Shown here: in pieces, positions 5,356 through 11,787 of the stretch | Numbering within the stretch: position 1 is the stretch's first letter | How the letters are laid out: every line of letters begins with the position of its first letter | DNA from: Candidatus Woesearchaeota archaeon | Lineage (GTDB): Archaea; Nanobdellota; Nanobdellia; Woesearchaeales; WJKL01 | Direction: 5' to 3' | Length of the DNA: 15,417 nt | Assembly: GCA_019322455.1 (NCBI GenBank) | Contig: JAHWIT010000100.1 | Span: 1-15,417 of the forward strand | The notes under the pieces: model-generated | What the model was told of the DNA's origin: nothing | What the model saw: only the letters and a program-made list of their open reading frames with translations | Database searches by the model: none | Translations under genes and position numbers: made by a program

Positions 5356-8300
5356 ATTTTATCAAAACAAATATCTAAAGAATACTTCTTAATCTTTTCT
5401 TTATACTCATAGTTATGCTTCCTTGCAGCCTTTGAATCAGAAATCAAAATATTCTCAGCTCCAACCTTCTCCTTAATCTTTTCTTCCCAAGGTTTAAGCA
5501 TTTTCATAAAATCCTCATCTACCTTTATATGCAGCACAATCTTATCAGTCTTTTCAAACTTAGATTTCTTACGCAATGATTGTATTCTTCTCATTACCTC
5601 TCTTGCATAACCCTCTGCTTCTAATTCATCATTTGTTTCAGGATTAATATATAATAACCCTCCTTTTATTTCAGCTTCAACATAAGGCTCTGGAACCTTT
5701 CTTTGTATTATCAGATGATCCTTAGTTACAACAACCTTTTCTCCTTTTAGCTTAAATTCATATTTACCATCCTTTTCAATATGCCCTAATAGTGTTTCAG
5801 TACTCTGTGTTGAGATATGAGCAATTACCTCAGCTGATTTTTTCTGGAATTCAGGGCCTATTCTAGAATAATCTGCTTTTACTGTTTTCTTAACACCAGG
5901 AAGTGATTCTTGTACTCTTATCTCTTTAACATTTGTCTGTACTTTAATAATATCTTCAAGCTCTTCAACAGCCTTTACAACATCCTTGTTAGTGCTTACA
6001 ATAACAACCTCTTTCAAAGGCCATCTTAATCCTCTTTGAATCTTTTCTCTTCCAAATAATATTCCTTGTATTACATTGCTGACAACAGCCATGTTTTCTT
6101 CTAACTTAGAATCAATCATCTTTTTATCAGCCTTTGGCCACTTAAACAAATGAATACTTTCTTCCTTTAACTTAAACTCTTTCTTAAGATTAAGATATAT
6201 TGCCTCAACAATAAATGGAGCAATTGGTGTAAATAACCTCAAACAATCCATAATAACATTATAAAGAGTATAAGCAACTGCCTTTTTATCATCTTCACTG
6301 CCAATAGAACTCTTTTCTCTAACTAATTGTATATATGTTCTAGAAAGCTCTAAAAACACCTCCTCAATAACTAACGGAACTTCATCTAATTTATAATTAT
6401 CAAACAAAATATTAACCTTCTCTATTGCACTGTTTAATTTTGAAAATATATATCTCTCTTCAAGAGAAAGCACAGCCTTTACCAATACCTTGTCAAACTT
6501 TGCAGGATTTCCAGCTTCTTTAGCTAATTCAATCAAAAACTTATGTAAATTCCATAATACCATTAAATTTCCATGCTTTAATTTCATATCATCAAAATTA
6601 TAATTCAAATCAAAACCAGGATTAGCTCCTCCAATTGAATAATATCTCAAAGTATCTGCTCCATACGTATCAATTACTTCATTAGGCAGAATATAATTTC
6701 CTAATGATTTTGACATCTTTCTTCCCTGCGCATCATTAATAAAGCCGTGCATATATACAGCTTTATAGCTTGGCTTGCCCATACTAACCATAGAAGCAAC
6801 AAACAATAGGTTAAACCATCCTCTAATCTGATCTTTACCTTCTAAAATAAAATCAGCAGGCCATAATTTGTCAAACAAATTCTTTTTTTGAGGAAAATCC
6901 AAACAAGTCCATGAAGTTGTTCCAGCATCAACCCATACATCTAAAATATCTGGAATTCTTTTCTTGAACTTTCCGCATTTGCATTTTATCTTTATATCAT
7001 CAATCCAAGGCTTATGCAGATCTTCAGGCACCTTTCCTGCTAATTTCTTTAACTCATCTATTGAACCTATAACAATATAATCTCCACAGTCATCACATTT
7101 CCATATTGGAACAGGGCATCCCCAATATCTCTGTCTTGTAATTGAATTATCCCTTAAATTATCAAGCCAGGAATCAAATTGTCTAGCCCCAGCCCAGTCA
7201 GGCTGCCACTTTACCTTCTTATTTAATTCACGCATCTTCTCTTTCAAATCTTCAATCTTAAAAAACCACTGCCTTGTTGTTCTGAAAATAACTGCCTTCT
7301 TGCATCTCCAGCAGTGTGCATACTCATGCTCCACCTTAGTTGTAGCAATTAAAGCCCCTTTTTTGTCAAAATATTCTATAAACTTATTATCATCCTTTTT
7401 AGCAACCCAGTTTTTGAATCTTCCCATCTCTGAAGGAAATGAACCATCTTCATGTAAATTATTAAATGGAGGAATATTATTCTTATGTCCTACTTCATAA
7501 TCCTCAGGACCACAGCCAGGTGCTGTATGAACCAATCCAGAACCAGAAGAAGTATCTACATATTCTTTGCTTAATACAACAGTATGAACATTAGGATGAT
7601 CCTTTTTTAATTTATCATAAACCTTTTTTAAATCATCATATAATGGATGCTCATATTCTGTTCCTAATAATTTAGTTCCTTTAAATTCCTCTATAACCTT
7701 GTATTTTTTATCCACAACTCCCTGTATAAATACACCAACTAATTTAGCAGCAACAACCCATACCTCATTTCCTACTTTAGCTTTTACATAATCCTCTTCA
7801 GGATTAACCATTACTCCTAAATTATAAGGAATAGTCCATGGAGTTGTTGTCCATATTATCAAGTATTCATTCTTAGTACCACTTTCAGTGGTGCCAGAAA
7901 TCTTTGATTTCTGAGCATCTTTTACTTTGAATTTCAAAAAAATAGAATCATCTTCTACATTCTTATATTCTAATTCATGCTTTGCTAATGCAGTTGCGCA
8001 GTCAGGGCACCAATGCATAACCTTTTCTCCTTCATATAATCTGTTATTTTCATGTGCTTGTTTTATCAGCCACCATTCTCCTTCCATAAACTCATTCTTA
8101 AAAGTTACATAAGGATTGTCAAAATCCATCCAGACTCCAAGTCTTATCTGATCCTTTTTCATAGCTTCTAGATTAGTTTCGCATAATTTCCTGCATTCCT
8201 TTACAAACTTCGCAACCCCAAACTTTTCAATATCATCCTTATGCTCAATTCCTAATTTAGCCTGAACAGCATGCGCAGTTGGCAGTCCATGAGTATCATA

Positions 8301-8543
8301 TCCAGGCCTGTCCCATGCATTTAACCCAGACATTCGTTTGAACCTTAACACCATATCCTTCATACTATAATTCCATGTATGCCCAATATGTAATTTCCCA
8401 GAAGTATATGGAGGCCCGTCTAAAAAATAGAAGTTCTTTCCTTTTGCTGATTTCCTTTTCTGCTTTTGATAGATATCATTCTCCTGCCAGTACTTCAAAA
8501 TCTCTGGCTCTATCTTCAAAGCATCATAATTTCCAATTGGCAT
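5352..8543 (-). CDS. ileS: Isoleucyl-tRNA synthetase, archaeal/eukaryotic type
   Basis: Charges tRNA-Ile with isoleucine and edits mischarged valine. The 1063-residue length is typical of the archaeal/eukaryotic class. Seen: PPYTSGKLHIGH (44-55, HIGH signature), metal-type cysteines CPDC (179-182), TTTPWT (232-237) at the start of the CP1 editing region, GSGLVHTAPGCGPEDYE (334-350) with the editing aspartate, CWRC (411-414), RYWGCPVPIW (472-481), WVDAGTTSW (537-545), QIRGWFN (572-578), and KMSKS (609-613). An anticodon-binding helical domain and a long C-terminal extension follow. Residues 211-223 (QKSKISGTTESGT) look like an extra segment and are encoded by two adjacent perfect hairpins. The start is supported by a TATA box 27 nt upstream; the next gene overlaps by ATGA. 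Confidence 0.97.
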   Translation of the reverse strand: MPIGNYDALKIEPEILKYWQENDIYQKQKRKSAKGKNFYFLDGPPYTSGKLHIGHTWNYSMKDMVLRFKRMSGLNAWDRPGYDTHGLPTAHAVQAKLGIEHKDDIEKFGVAKFVKECRKLCETNLEAMKKDQIRLGVWMDFDNPYVTFKNEFMEGEWWLIKQAHENNRLYEGEKVMHWCPDCATALAKHELEYKNVEDDSIFLKFKVKDAQKSKISGTTESGTKNEYLIIWTTTPWTIPYNLGVMVNPEEDYVKAKVGNEVWVVAAKLVGVFIQGVVDKKYKVIEEFKGTKLLGTEYEHPLYDDLKKVYDKLKKDHPNVHTVVLSKEYVDTSSGSGLVHTAPGCGPEDYEVGHKNNIPPFNNLHEDGSFPSEMGRFKNWVAKKDDNKFIEYFDKKGALIATTKVEHEYAHCWRCKKAVIFRTTRQWFFKIEDLKEKMRELNKKVKWQPDWAGARQFDSWLDNLRDNSITRQRYWGCPVPIWKCDDCGDYIVIGSIDELKKLAGKVPEDLHKPWIDDIKIKCKCGKFKKRIPDILDVWVDAGTTSWTCLDFPQKKNLFDKLWPADFILEGKDQIRGWFNLLFVASMVSMGKPSYKAVYMHGFINDAQGRKMSKSLGNYILPNEVIDTYGADTLRYYSIGGANPGFDLNYNFDDMKLKHGNLMVLWNLHKFLIELAKEAGNPAKFDKVLVKAVLSLEERYIFSKLNSAIEKVNILFDNYKLDEVPLVIEEVFLELSRTYIQLVREKSSIGSEDDKKAVAYTLYNVIMDCLRLFTPIAPFIVEAIYLNLKKEFKLKEESIHLFKWPKADKKMIDSKLEENMAVVSNVIQGILFGREKIQRGLRWPLKEVVIVSTNKDVVKAVEELEDIIKVQTNVKEIRVQESLPGVKKTVKADYSRIGPEFQKKSAEVIAHISTQSTETLLGHIEKDGKYEFKLKGEKVVVTKDHLIIQRKVPEPYVEAEIKGGLLYINPETNDELEAEGYAREVMRRIQSLRKKSKFEKTDKIVLHIKVDEDFMKMLKPWEEKIKEKVGAENILISDSKAARKHNYEYKEKIKKYSLDICFDKI
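7876..7913. repeat. Two-hairpin palindromic element inside ileS
   Basis: Two adjacent 8-bp stems with 3-nt loops. The first runs 7876-7894 (ACCACT-TTC-AGTGGT plus one wobble and one G-C pair). The second runs 7895-7913 (CAGAAATC-TTT-GATTTCTG). The order and the core AAATC-T-Y-T-GATTT match hairpin B of the intergenic array at 4638-4780. The 38 bp encode IleRS residues 211-223, between KFKVK and the editing-region strand, where as I recall homologues have only a few residues. This looks like an in-frame insertion tolerated in a surface loop. Confidence 0.75.
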
Positions 8544-8565
8544 AGTAGAGAAGGAGAAAATTAAT

Positions 8566-8575
8566 GTTTATAAAG
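8566..8575 (-). promoter_or_regulatory. TATA box of the ileS/HD operon
   Basis: The minus strand reads CTTTATAAAC, centred 27 nt before the ileS ATG. No Shine-Dalgarno site lies between, so the mRNA is probably leaderless. Confidence 0.6.
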
Positions 8576-8591
8576 ATTACTCAAAACTTAA

Positions 8592-8607
8592 AATAAAAAG
8601 AAAAAAA
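8592..8607 (-). terminator. T-rich terminator after the lipoprotein gene
   Basis: On the minus strand two T tracts (seven and five residues) follow the stop at 8614 within about 20 nt. This fits archaeal intrinsic termination ahead of the ileS promoter. Confidence 0.45.
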
Positions 8608-8613
8608 GGATAA

Positions 8614-8943
8614 TCATTCTTTCTGAGGCATTCTGTTTTCATAGGTGATTATTCTTCCACTTTCTGTACCAACAATTATGTCTAAGTCGCCATCTCCATC
8701 AAGGTCTGCTGGTTTTAATTGAGTGATATCACACCCAAATCTATTTTCAATCATATTATTAGCATCAGCAATATATCCAAATTTATCAAAATAGGTTTTC
8801 TCTCCCTTAGGTGTTTCTGTTTGTTCAGACTTAATCTGTCTTGGTACTCCTTCTTTTAATTCACAACCAGATATTCCATAAACTAAAACCAAAGCCATAA
8901 ATGGTTTTACAATATAATCCTTAACTAATTGGTTTATTGACAT
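8614..8943 (-). CDS. Small lipoprotein with a calcium-binding FG-GAP/VCBS-like repeat
   Basis: 109 residues. An N-terminal hydrophobic segment (FMALVLVYGISGC, about 15-27) ends in a lipobox ISGC, which suggests export and lipid attachment at C27. After a lysine/glutamate-rich linker, residues 76-99 read LKPADLDGDGDLDIIVGTES, a single FG-GAP/VCBS-type repeat whose D-x-D-G-D-G-D-x-D loop (80-88) should bind calcium. Integrin-like beta propellers need about seven such repeats, so a single one must assemble with others, act as a bare calcium loop, or be a remnant of a longer gene. A TATA box 27 nt upstream supports the start and shows a separate transcription unit. Partner and role are unknown. 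Confidence 0.7.
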   Translation of the reverse strand: MSINQLVKDYIVKPFMALVLVYGISGCELKEGVPRQIKSEQTETPKGEKTYFDKFGYIADANNMIENRFGCDITQLKPADLDGDGDLDIIVGTESGRIITYENRMPQKE

Positions 8944-8965
8944 TTTGATAGAATAAAATAGAAGT

Positions 8966-8975
8966 TATTTAAAAA
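8966..8975 (-). promoter_or_regulatory. TATA box of the lipoprotein gene
   Basis: The minus strand reads TTTTTAAATA within AACTTTTTAAATAACTTC, centred 27 nt before the ATG. It lies just upstream of the end of the reductase gene (8985), so the two units abut. Confidence 0.6.
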
Positions 8976-8984
8976 GTTTAGGAA

Positions 8985-9299
8985 TTATTTAATCTTTCTG
9001 TAATAAAGAAGGCATTTGCAGTATCCATCATTCTTAATCTCATCCTTGTGATAAATACAAGGACATATTATCTTTTTATCTTCTACAGGATTTCCAGTAG
9101 GCTTTCTGCATGGGCAGTATCTATAGCCATGTTTCTTAATATTGTGCAATAGCCCTTTTATAATAACTGCTAATATCTTTGTGCTTGGCTGTATAATATA
9201 GCCAGATGCTCTTGCATATCTTCTTATACTCTTAAGAGTCTGTTTTGCAGCCTTTAAGTCTGATTTAGATTCCTTTTTTACAGATTTTTCTTCAGCCAT
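8985..9299 (-). CDS. Ferredoxin-thioredoxin reductase catalytic-subunit-like protein
   Basis: 104 residues. Six cysteines form three C-x-C pairs: C62-P-C64, C79-P-C81 (with H84) and C94-K-C96. This is the signature of the catalytic chain of ferredoxin:thioredoxin reductase, where four cysteines hold a 4Fe-4S cluster and two form the redox-active disulfide. Spacing between the pairs is 14 and 12 residues, against 16 and 8 in plant/cyanobacterial enzymes, so it belongs with the divergent archaeal ferredoxin-disulfide reductase types. The N-terminal 50 residues are lysine-rich. Its ATG lies inside the thioredoxin gene with a 22-nt overlap, which supports thioredoxin as its partner. The electron donor is presumably ferredoxin; this is inferred. 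Confidence 0.85.
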   Translation of the reverse strand: MAEEKSVKKESKSDLKAAKQTLKSIRRYARASGYIIQPSTKILAVIIKGLLHNIKKHGYRYCPCRKPTGNPVEDKKIICPCIYHKDEIKNDGYCKCLLYYRKIK

Positions 9300-9595
9300 T
9301 CTCTAATAGAAGCCTCTGGTAGTACTCCAATAAATTCATTTACAACATTCCCATCTTTAAACAATTTCACAGCAGGAACAGCTGTTACAGCATATTTCTT
9401 GCTTATATCTGGATTCTTGTCTATATCCAATTTCACTAAAACAAATTTCCCTTCATTCTCTATAGCAATCTTTTCCAAAACAGGCCCTAATATACCGCAT
9501 GGAACACACCAGTCAGCAAAGAAATCCACAACAACAGGCATCTTTTTGCTTTGCTTAATTACCTTTTCCTCAAATTCATCTCCACTTATTTCCAT
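9278..9595 (-). CDS. trxA: Thioredoxin
   Basis: 105 residues, full thioredoxin length. The active site is ADWCVPCGILGPV (C30, C33), with valine replacing the usual glycine of WCGPC, which may alter redox potential. Also present are the FFADW strand, the cis-proline in TAVPAVKLF (P74), and the terminal helix SIREWLKKNL. It reduces protein disulfides in the cytoplasm; there is no signal peptide. It is the first gene of a two-gene unit with the overlapping reductase-like gene, so its reducing power probably comes from ferredoxin rather than NADPH. A TATA box 27 nt upstream supports the ATG at 9595. The family assignment is firm; the exact gene symbol is a convention. Confidence 0.93.
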   Translation of the reverse strand: MEISGDEFEEKVIKQSKKMPVVVDFFADWCVPCGILGPVLEKIAIENEGKFVLVKLDIDKNPDISKKYAVTAVPAVKLFKDGNVVNEFIGVLPEASIREWLKKNL

Positions 9596-9617
9596 TTTAA
9601 ATGAAGAGTTCTATTCT

Positions 9618-9627
9618 AATATTTAAA
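9618..9627 (-). promoter_or_regulatory. TATA box of the thioredoxin/reductase operon
   Basis: The minus strand reads TTTAAATATT, centred 27 nt before the thioredoxin ATG. It is divergent from the plus-strand promoter at 9656-9665, about 30 bp away. Confidence 0.55.
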
Positions 9628-9655
9628 GTTTATTAAAAATATTAAAAATAGAAGC

Positions 9656-9665
9656 TTTATAAATA
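9656..9665 (+). promoter_or_regulatory. TATA box of the five-gene cluster
   Basis: A perfect TTTATAAATA within AAGCTTTATAAATAACTT, centred 27 nt before the ATG at 9687. It predicts a leaderless first cistron. Confidence 0.7.
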
Positions 9666-9686
9666 ACTTATAGTTTTATATTTGTC

Positions 9687-9965
9687 ATGGCAGAATGGAC
9701 AAAAAAGGATATAGGAAGAAGAATTTCCTATAGACAGTACATTTCTCCTGAAGATATGGGAACAGCTTTACTTAGCGAGCTTGTTCTTGAAGCAGTTATT
9801 GAAAGCATTGAGAAATATAGTGGGAATCCTGTAGCAAACATCTTTCATAAAGGAGATGATAGGTCATGCAGACTTAGCACTTTAATACTAAGAAAAGATG
9901 ATCAAGTTGAAGATGTTTCCAAACTTACTAAACCAGGAAATTGGTGTTATATAGAAGGTGAATAA
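9687..9965 (+). CDS. Unknown protein, 92 residues (gene 1 of cluster)
   Basis: I do not recognise this protein. It is soluble and mixed alpha/beta, with a predicted central helix LSELVLEAVIESIEKYS and a strand-rich C-terminus CRLSTLILRKDDQVED. Cysteines at about 61 and 88 are isolated. The start is supported by the TATA box 27 nt upstream. The stop is separated from the next ATG by two A residues (TAA-AA-ATG), and GGTGA just before the stop could serve as a Shine-Dalgarno site for the next gene. It leads a tight run of five small genes to 11229, so it is probably co-expressed with them. No function can be inferred. Confidence 0.65.
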   Translation: MAEWTKKDIGRRISYRQYISPEDMGTALLSELVLEAVIESIEKYSGNPVANIFHKGDDRSCRLSTLILRKDDQVEDVSKLTKPGNWCYIEGE

Positions 9966-9967
9966 AA

Positions 9968-10228
9968 ATGGAAAGATTTACAAAAATTATATTGGGATTA
10001 GCAAGCATTGTAACAGCTGCAGCTTGTTTTGAAGGCATTGGAGAAAGAATAGGAGAGGCAAAAGAAAGAAAAGAAATTGCACAGATGTTAAGACAAGAAG
10101 TTCTTCAAGCTGAACAAAATGCTGCTGTTTATGCAGAATTAAGACCAAGACATGCTCATCCACCTCAATTTTATGAATGTATGAAAATAGCTGAAGTATA
10201 TAGAAATCTTGCAGAAAATTTAAAATAA
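9968..10228 (+). CDS. Small membrane-anchored or lipoprotein-like protein, 86 residues (gene 2)
   Basis: I do not recognise a family. Residues 7-20 are hydrophobic (IILGLASIVTAAAC) after a basic start, giving either an N-terminal membrane anchor or a signal with a weak lipobox ending at C20. The rest is a charged, helix-forming segment (EAKERKEIAQMLRQEVLQAE) with coiled-coil character, followed by RPRHAHPPQFYECMK, which has two histidines and a cysteine. The likely topology is a single anchor with a helical domain. The ATG follows the previous stop after two bases. Function unknown. Confidence 0.6.
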   Translation: MERFTKIILGLASIVTAAACFEGIGERIGEAKERKEIAQMLRQEVLQAEQNAAVYAELRPRHAHPPQFYECMKIAEVYRNLAENLK

Positions 10229-10231
10229 AAA

Positions 10232-10423
10232 ATGCCAGAAGAAAAATTAGAAGAAAAAACTAAACCATGCAAATGGATAGAAACCTGTACCTTTATGAAG
10301 GAAACAGAATTGGCAGTTGGAAAAGGTGCATGCAGAGGTTTAATAGGCAATTATAAAACCAATTGTGTAGTATATCTAAATGTAAATGATATTAACCAAG
10401 ATACAAGAAATCATAGTTTTTGA
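10232..10423 (+). CDS. Four-cysteine small protein, 63 residues (gene 3)
   Basis: Unrecognised. The cysteines are C13, C19, C34 and C45 in KPCKWIETCTFMKE, GKGACRGLIG and YKTNCVVYL. The pattern C-x5-C-x14-C-x10-C could bind zinc or an iron-sulfur cluster, though it is not a standard zinc ribbon. There is no membrane segment. The stop is TGA at 10421, directly after a T5 run. One T fewer would extend the protein to end SFEE at a TAA that has the same TAA-AA-ATG junction as its neighbours, so a recent one-base slip (or sequencing error) is possible. It sits 3 nt after gene 2. Confidence 0.55.
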   Translation: MPEEKLEEKTKPCKWIETCTFMKETELAVGKGACRGLIGNYKTNCVVYLNVNDINQDTRNHSF

Positions 10424-10432
10424 AGAATAAAA

Positions 10433-10789
10433 ATGGCAAAAGAAGGAGAAACAATTCGTGAAAGAGTTGATCAATATAGAAGAATCATTGAAATTTCTGG
10501 ATATAGATTAAGAAAAGGACTTGAAACAGCTTTATACAAAGTAAAGGAAGGATATACAGCAGTTCATCATCTGCCTTCAATTTATCTACCTTCAAGAGCA
10601 GATAAGAGTTTTATAGGAAAAGTAGTAAAGGGTGAAGGAAAAACTGATGATGAAGCTTGTGAAGACCTTATTAAAAAATTAATTGATAAATATGAATCTT
10701 TAAGAATAACAGATCCTAAAAATTTATCTAGTCAAAGCGAAATAGAAAAACAATATCTTGAAAGTATCTTAGTAAGAGAAGGAGAATAA
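10433..10789 (+). CDS. Unknown protein, 118 residues (gene 4)
   Basis: Unrecognised soluble protein. The N-terminal half is helical and basic (RERVDQYRRIIEISGYRLRK); the second half has a glycine turn, then GKTDDEACEDLIKKLIDKYE, which vaguely resembles the C-terminal helix of HicB-like proteins. The upstream strands do not fit HicB well, so I do not assign it. There is no cysteine cluster or membrane segment. Its ATG is preceded by AATAAAA, as at the other junctions. GGAGAATAAAA before the next gene could contain that gene's ribosome binding site. Confidence 0.6.
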   Translation: MAKEGETIRERVDQYRRIIEISGYRLRKGLETALYKVKEGYTAVHHLPSIYLPSRADKSFIGKVVKGEGKTDDEACEDLIKKLIDKYESLRITDPKNLSSQSEIEKQYLESILVREGE

Positions 10790-10791
10790 AA

Positions 10792-11229
10792 ATGTCAAAA
10801 GAAATTTCTACTTTAGTAAAAGATATTGTTATTAATTCTTTAGCTAAGGATGGAAAATATCGTCTCCGTGTTGTCCAAGATGGAAGAGTGACAGCTTATA
10901 ACACTTTGTCTTATAAAGAATATGGTAAATTATTAAAAGATTTATGGGACAACTACATTAACAAAGGAGAAAAACCTCAACTTTTAGAACAAAATCTTCC
11001 TGACACATCTTTAGTTGATGAAACACTGCATTTTATAGCTCCTGATTCATTTTTTTGGCCAGATGGACTGCCACTTGAAGATTATAGAGAATCATTTATC
11101 TATTGGATTAAATCAAATTATGATAAAATTAGATCTAGTATTAATGATGAATCATTTAAAAGTCTAGATTGCTTTATTGATGGAATTCTTAAGATGCATT
11201 TAGCAAGAAAACAGAAGAAAAAAGATTAA
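10792..11229 (+). CDS. Unknown protein, 145 residues (gene 5)
   Basis: Unrecognised soluble protein. The N-terminus has a helix, then strands and a helix (GKYRLRVVQDGRVTAYNTLS, YKEYGKLLKDLWDNYI). A middle aromatic segment (FIAPDSFFWPDGLP) and a helical C-terminus ending in ARKQKKKD follow. No catalytic motif was seen. The start is two nt after the previous stop, with GGAG 8 nt upstream as a plausible ribosome binding site. It is the last gene of the unit: a hairpin and a new TATA box follow. Confidence 0.6.
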   Translation: MSKEISTLVKDIVINSLAKDGKYRLRVVQDGRVTAYNTLSYKEYGKLLKDLWDNYINKGEKPQLLEQNLPDTSLVDETLHFIAPDSFFWPDGLPLEDYRESFIYWIKSNYDKIRSSINDESFKSLDCFIDGILKMHLARKQKKKD

Positions 11230-11242
11230 TTGTATCTTATTC

Positions 11243-11257
11243 TCTCCTTTTAGGAGA
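11243..11257 (+). terminator. Hairpin after the five-gene cluster
   Basis: TCTCCT-TTT-AGGAGA forms a perfect 6-bp stem with a 3-nt loop, 13 nt after the stop. No clear T tract follows, so it may be a stability element rather than a terminator. Confidence 0.35.
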
Positions 11258-11280
11258 TAATGGTTTGAAATCTCACTAAC

Positions 11281-11290
11281 TTTATAAATA
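11281..11290 (+). promoter_or_regulatory. TATA box of the alpha-CTD-like gene
   Basis: A perfect TTTATAAATA within AACTTTATAAATAACTTTTA, centred 29 nt before the ATG at 11314. Confidence 0.7.
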
Positions 11291-11313
11291 ACTTTTATTT
11301 TTAAAATTGAAAA

Positions 11314-11631
11314 ATGATATTAACCAGAAAAGGTCAAAAAATACTTGAGGAAGACTGTGAAGAAGCATTTAAAGAAGTAGAGTTCTGTGAACTCCAGAGT
11401 TTAGAAAGATCACTTGGAATGTCACACACTGTTCAAAGATTGTATAGAGGTTTACATCGTGGAATTGTTTATTTATGGGATTCTAATCCAAGGGCAACAG
11501 ACCTGCATGCATTGTTAATTTATGAAGTATTGGAAGAAAATCCTCATGGAATAAAACAGCTTCGTAATTTTGGACAAAAAACAATAGAACTCTTAGAAGC
11601 CTATTTAGTTGATAGGGGTTTAATAGAATAA
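11314..11631 (+). CDS. Stand-alone protein resembling the RNA polymerase alpha C-terminal domain
   Basis: 105 residues. Two blocks match the two halves of the bacterial alpha-CTD: LERSLGMSHTVQRLYRGLH (about 30-48), like the LxLSVRxxNxLKRxxI helix, and IKQLRNFGQKTIELLEAYLV followed by DRGL (about 80-103), like LRNFGKKSxxEIxxxLxxxGL, the helix-hairpin-helix that contacts DNA and activators. The linker between the blocks is about 20 residues longer than usual. Archaeal RNA polymerase has no alpha-CTD, so this would be a free DNA- or protein-binding module, perhaps regulatory. The alternative is an unrelated helix-hairpin-helix protein. It has its own leaderless promoter. Its stop is followed by AA and the ATG of a broken mini-gene. 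Confidence 0.6.
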   Translation: MILTRKGQKILEEDCEEAFKEVEFCELQSLERSLGMSHTVQRLYRGLHRGIVYLWDSNPRATDLHALLIYEVLEENPHGIKQLRNFGQKTIELLEAYLVDRGLIE

Positions 11632-11633
11632 AA

Positions 11634-11743
11634 ATGCTAGAGAGAAAAGGAATTGGCGGAATAGAAAAAATTATTGTAATTGGATGGGTATTTATATAGG
11701 GTTATTTGGTAGTCTAATAGCAAAAGAAATGAGAGAACAATAG
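11634..11743 (+). pseudogene. Frameshifted mini membrane-protein gene
   Basis: An ATG two bases after the previous stop opens MLERKGIGGIEKIIVIGWVFI and then stops at 11697. Removing one TA from TATATA (11693-11698) joins it to GLFGSLIAKEMREQ, ending at 11743. The restored protein would be 35 residues: a short basic/acidic head, one membrane helix (IIVIGWVFIGLFGSLIA) and a charged tail. The continuity of the helix across the shift argues that the frames belong together. It is either a recent two-base slip, a sequencing error, or phase-variable switching at the TA repeat. It shares the TAA-AA-ATG junction of the upstream cluster. Function unknown. Confidence 0.45.
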
Positions 11744-11787
11744 ATTTAGAGAATTCTTCAAAGCAGCTAAAGACTAAAATAAGAAAC

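Noticed and set aside
7300..8112. Plus-strand open frames opposite ileS
   Set aside because: They are antisense to conserved IleRS domains and have no promoter at the usual spacing or recognisable motif.
9399..9626. Plus-strand open frame opposite thioredoxin
   Set aside because: It is a mirror of the thioredoxin coding sequence, which carries the active-site motif.
10433..10789. HicB-type antitoxin
   Set aside because: Only one helix resembles HicB; the preceding strands and the missing HicA-like neighbour do not fit.
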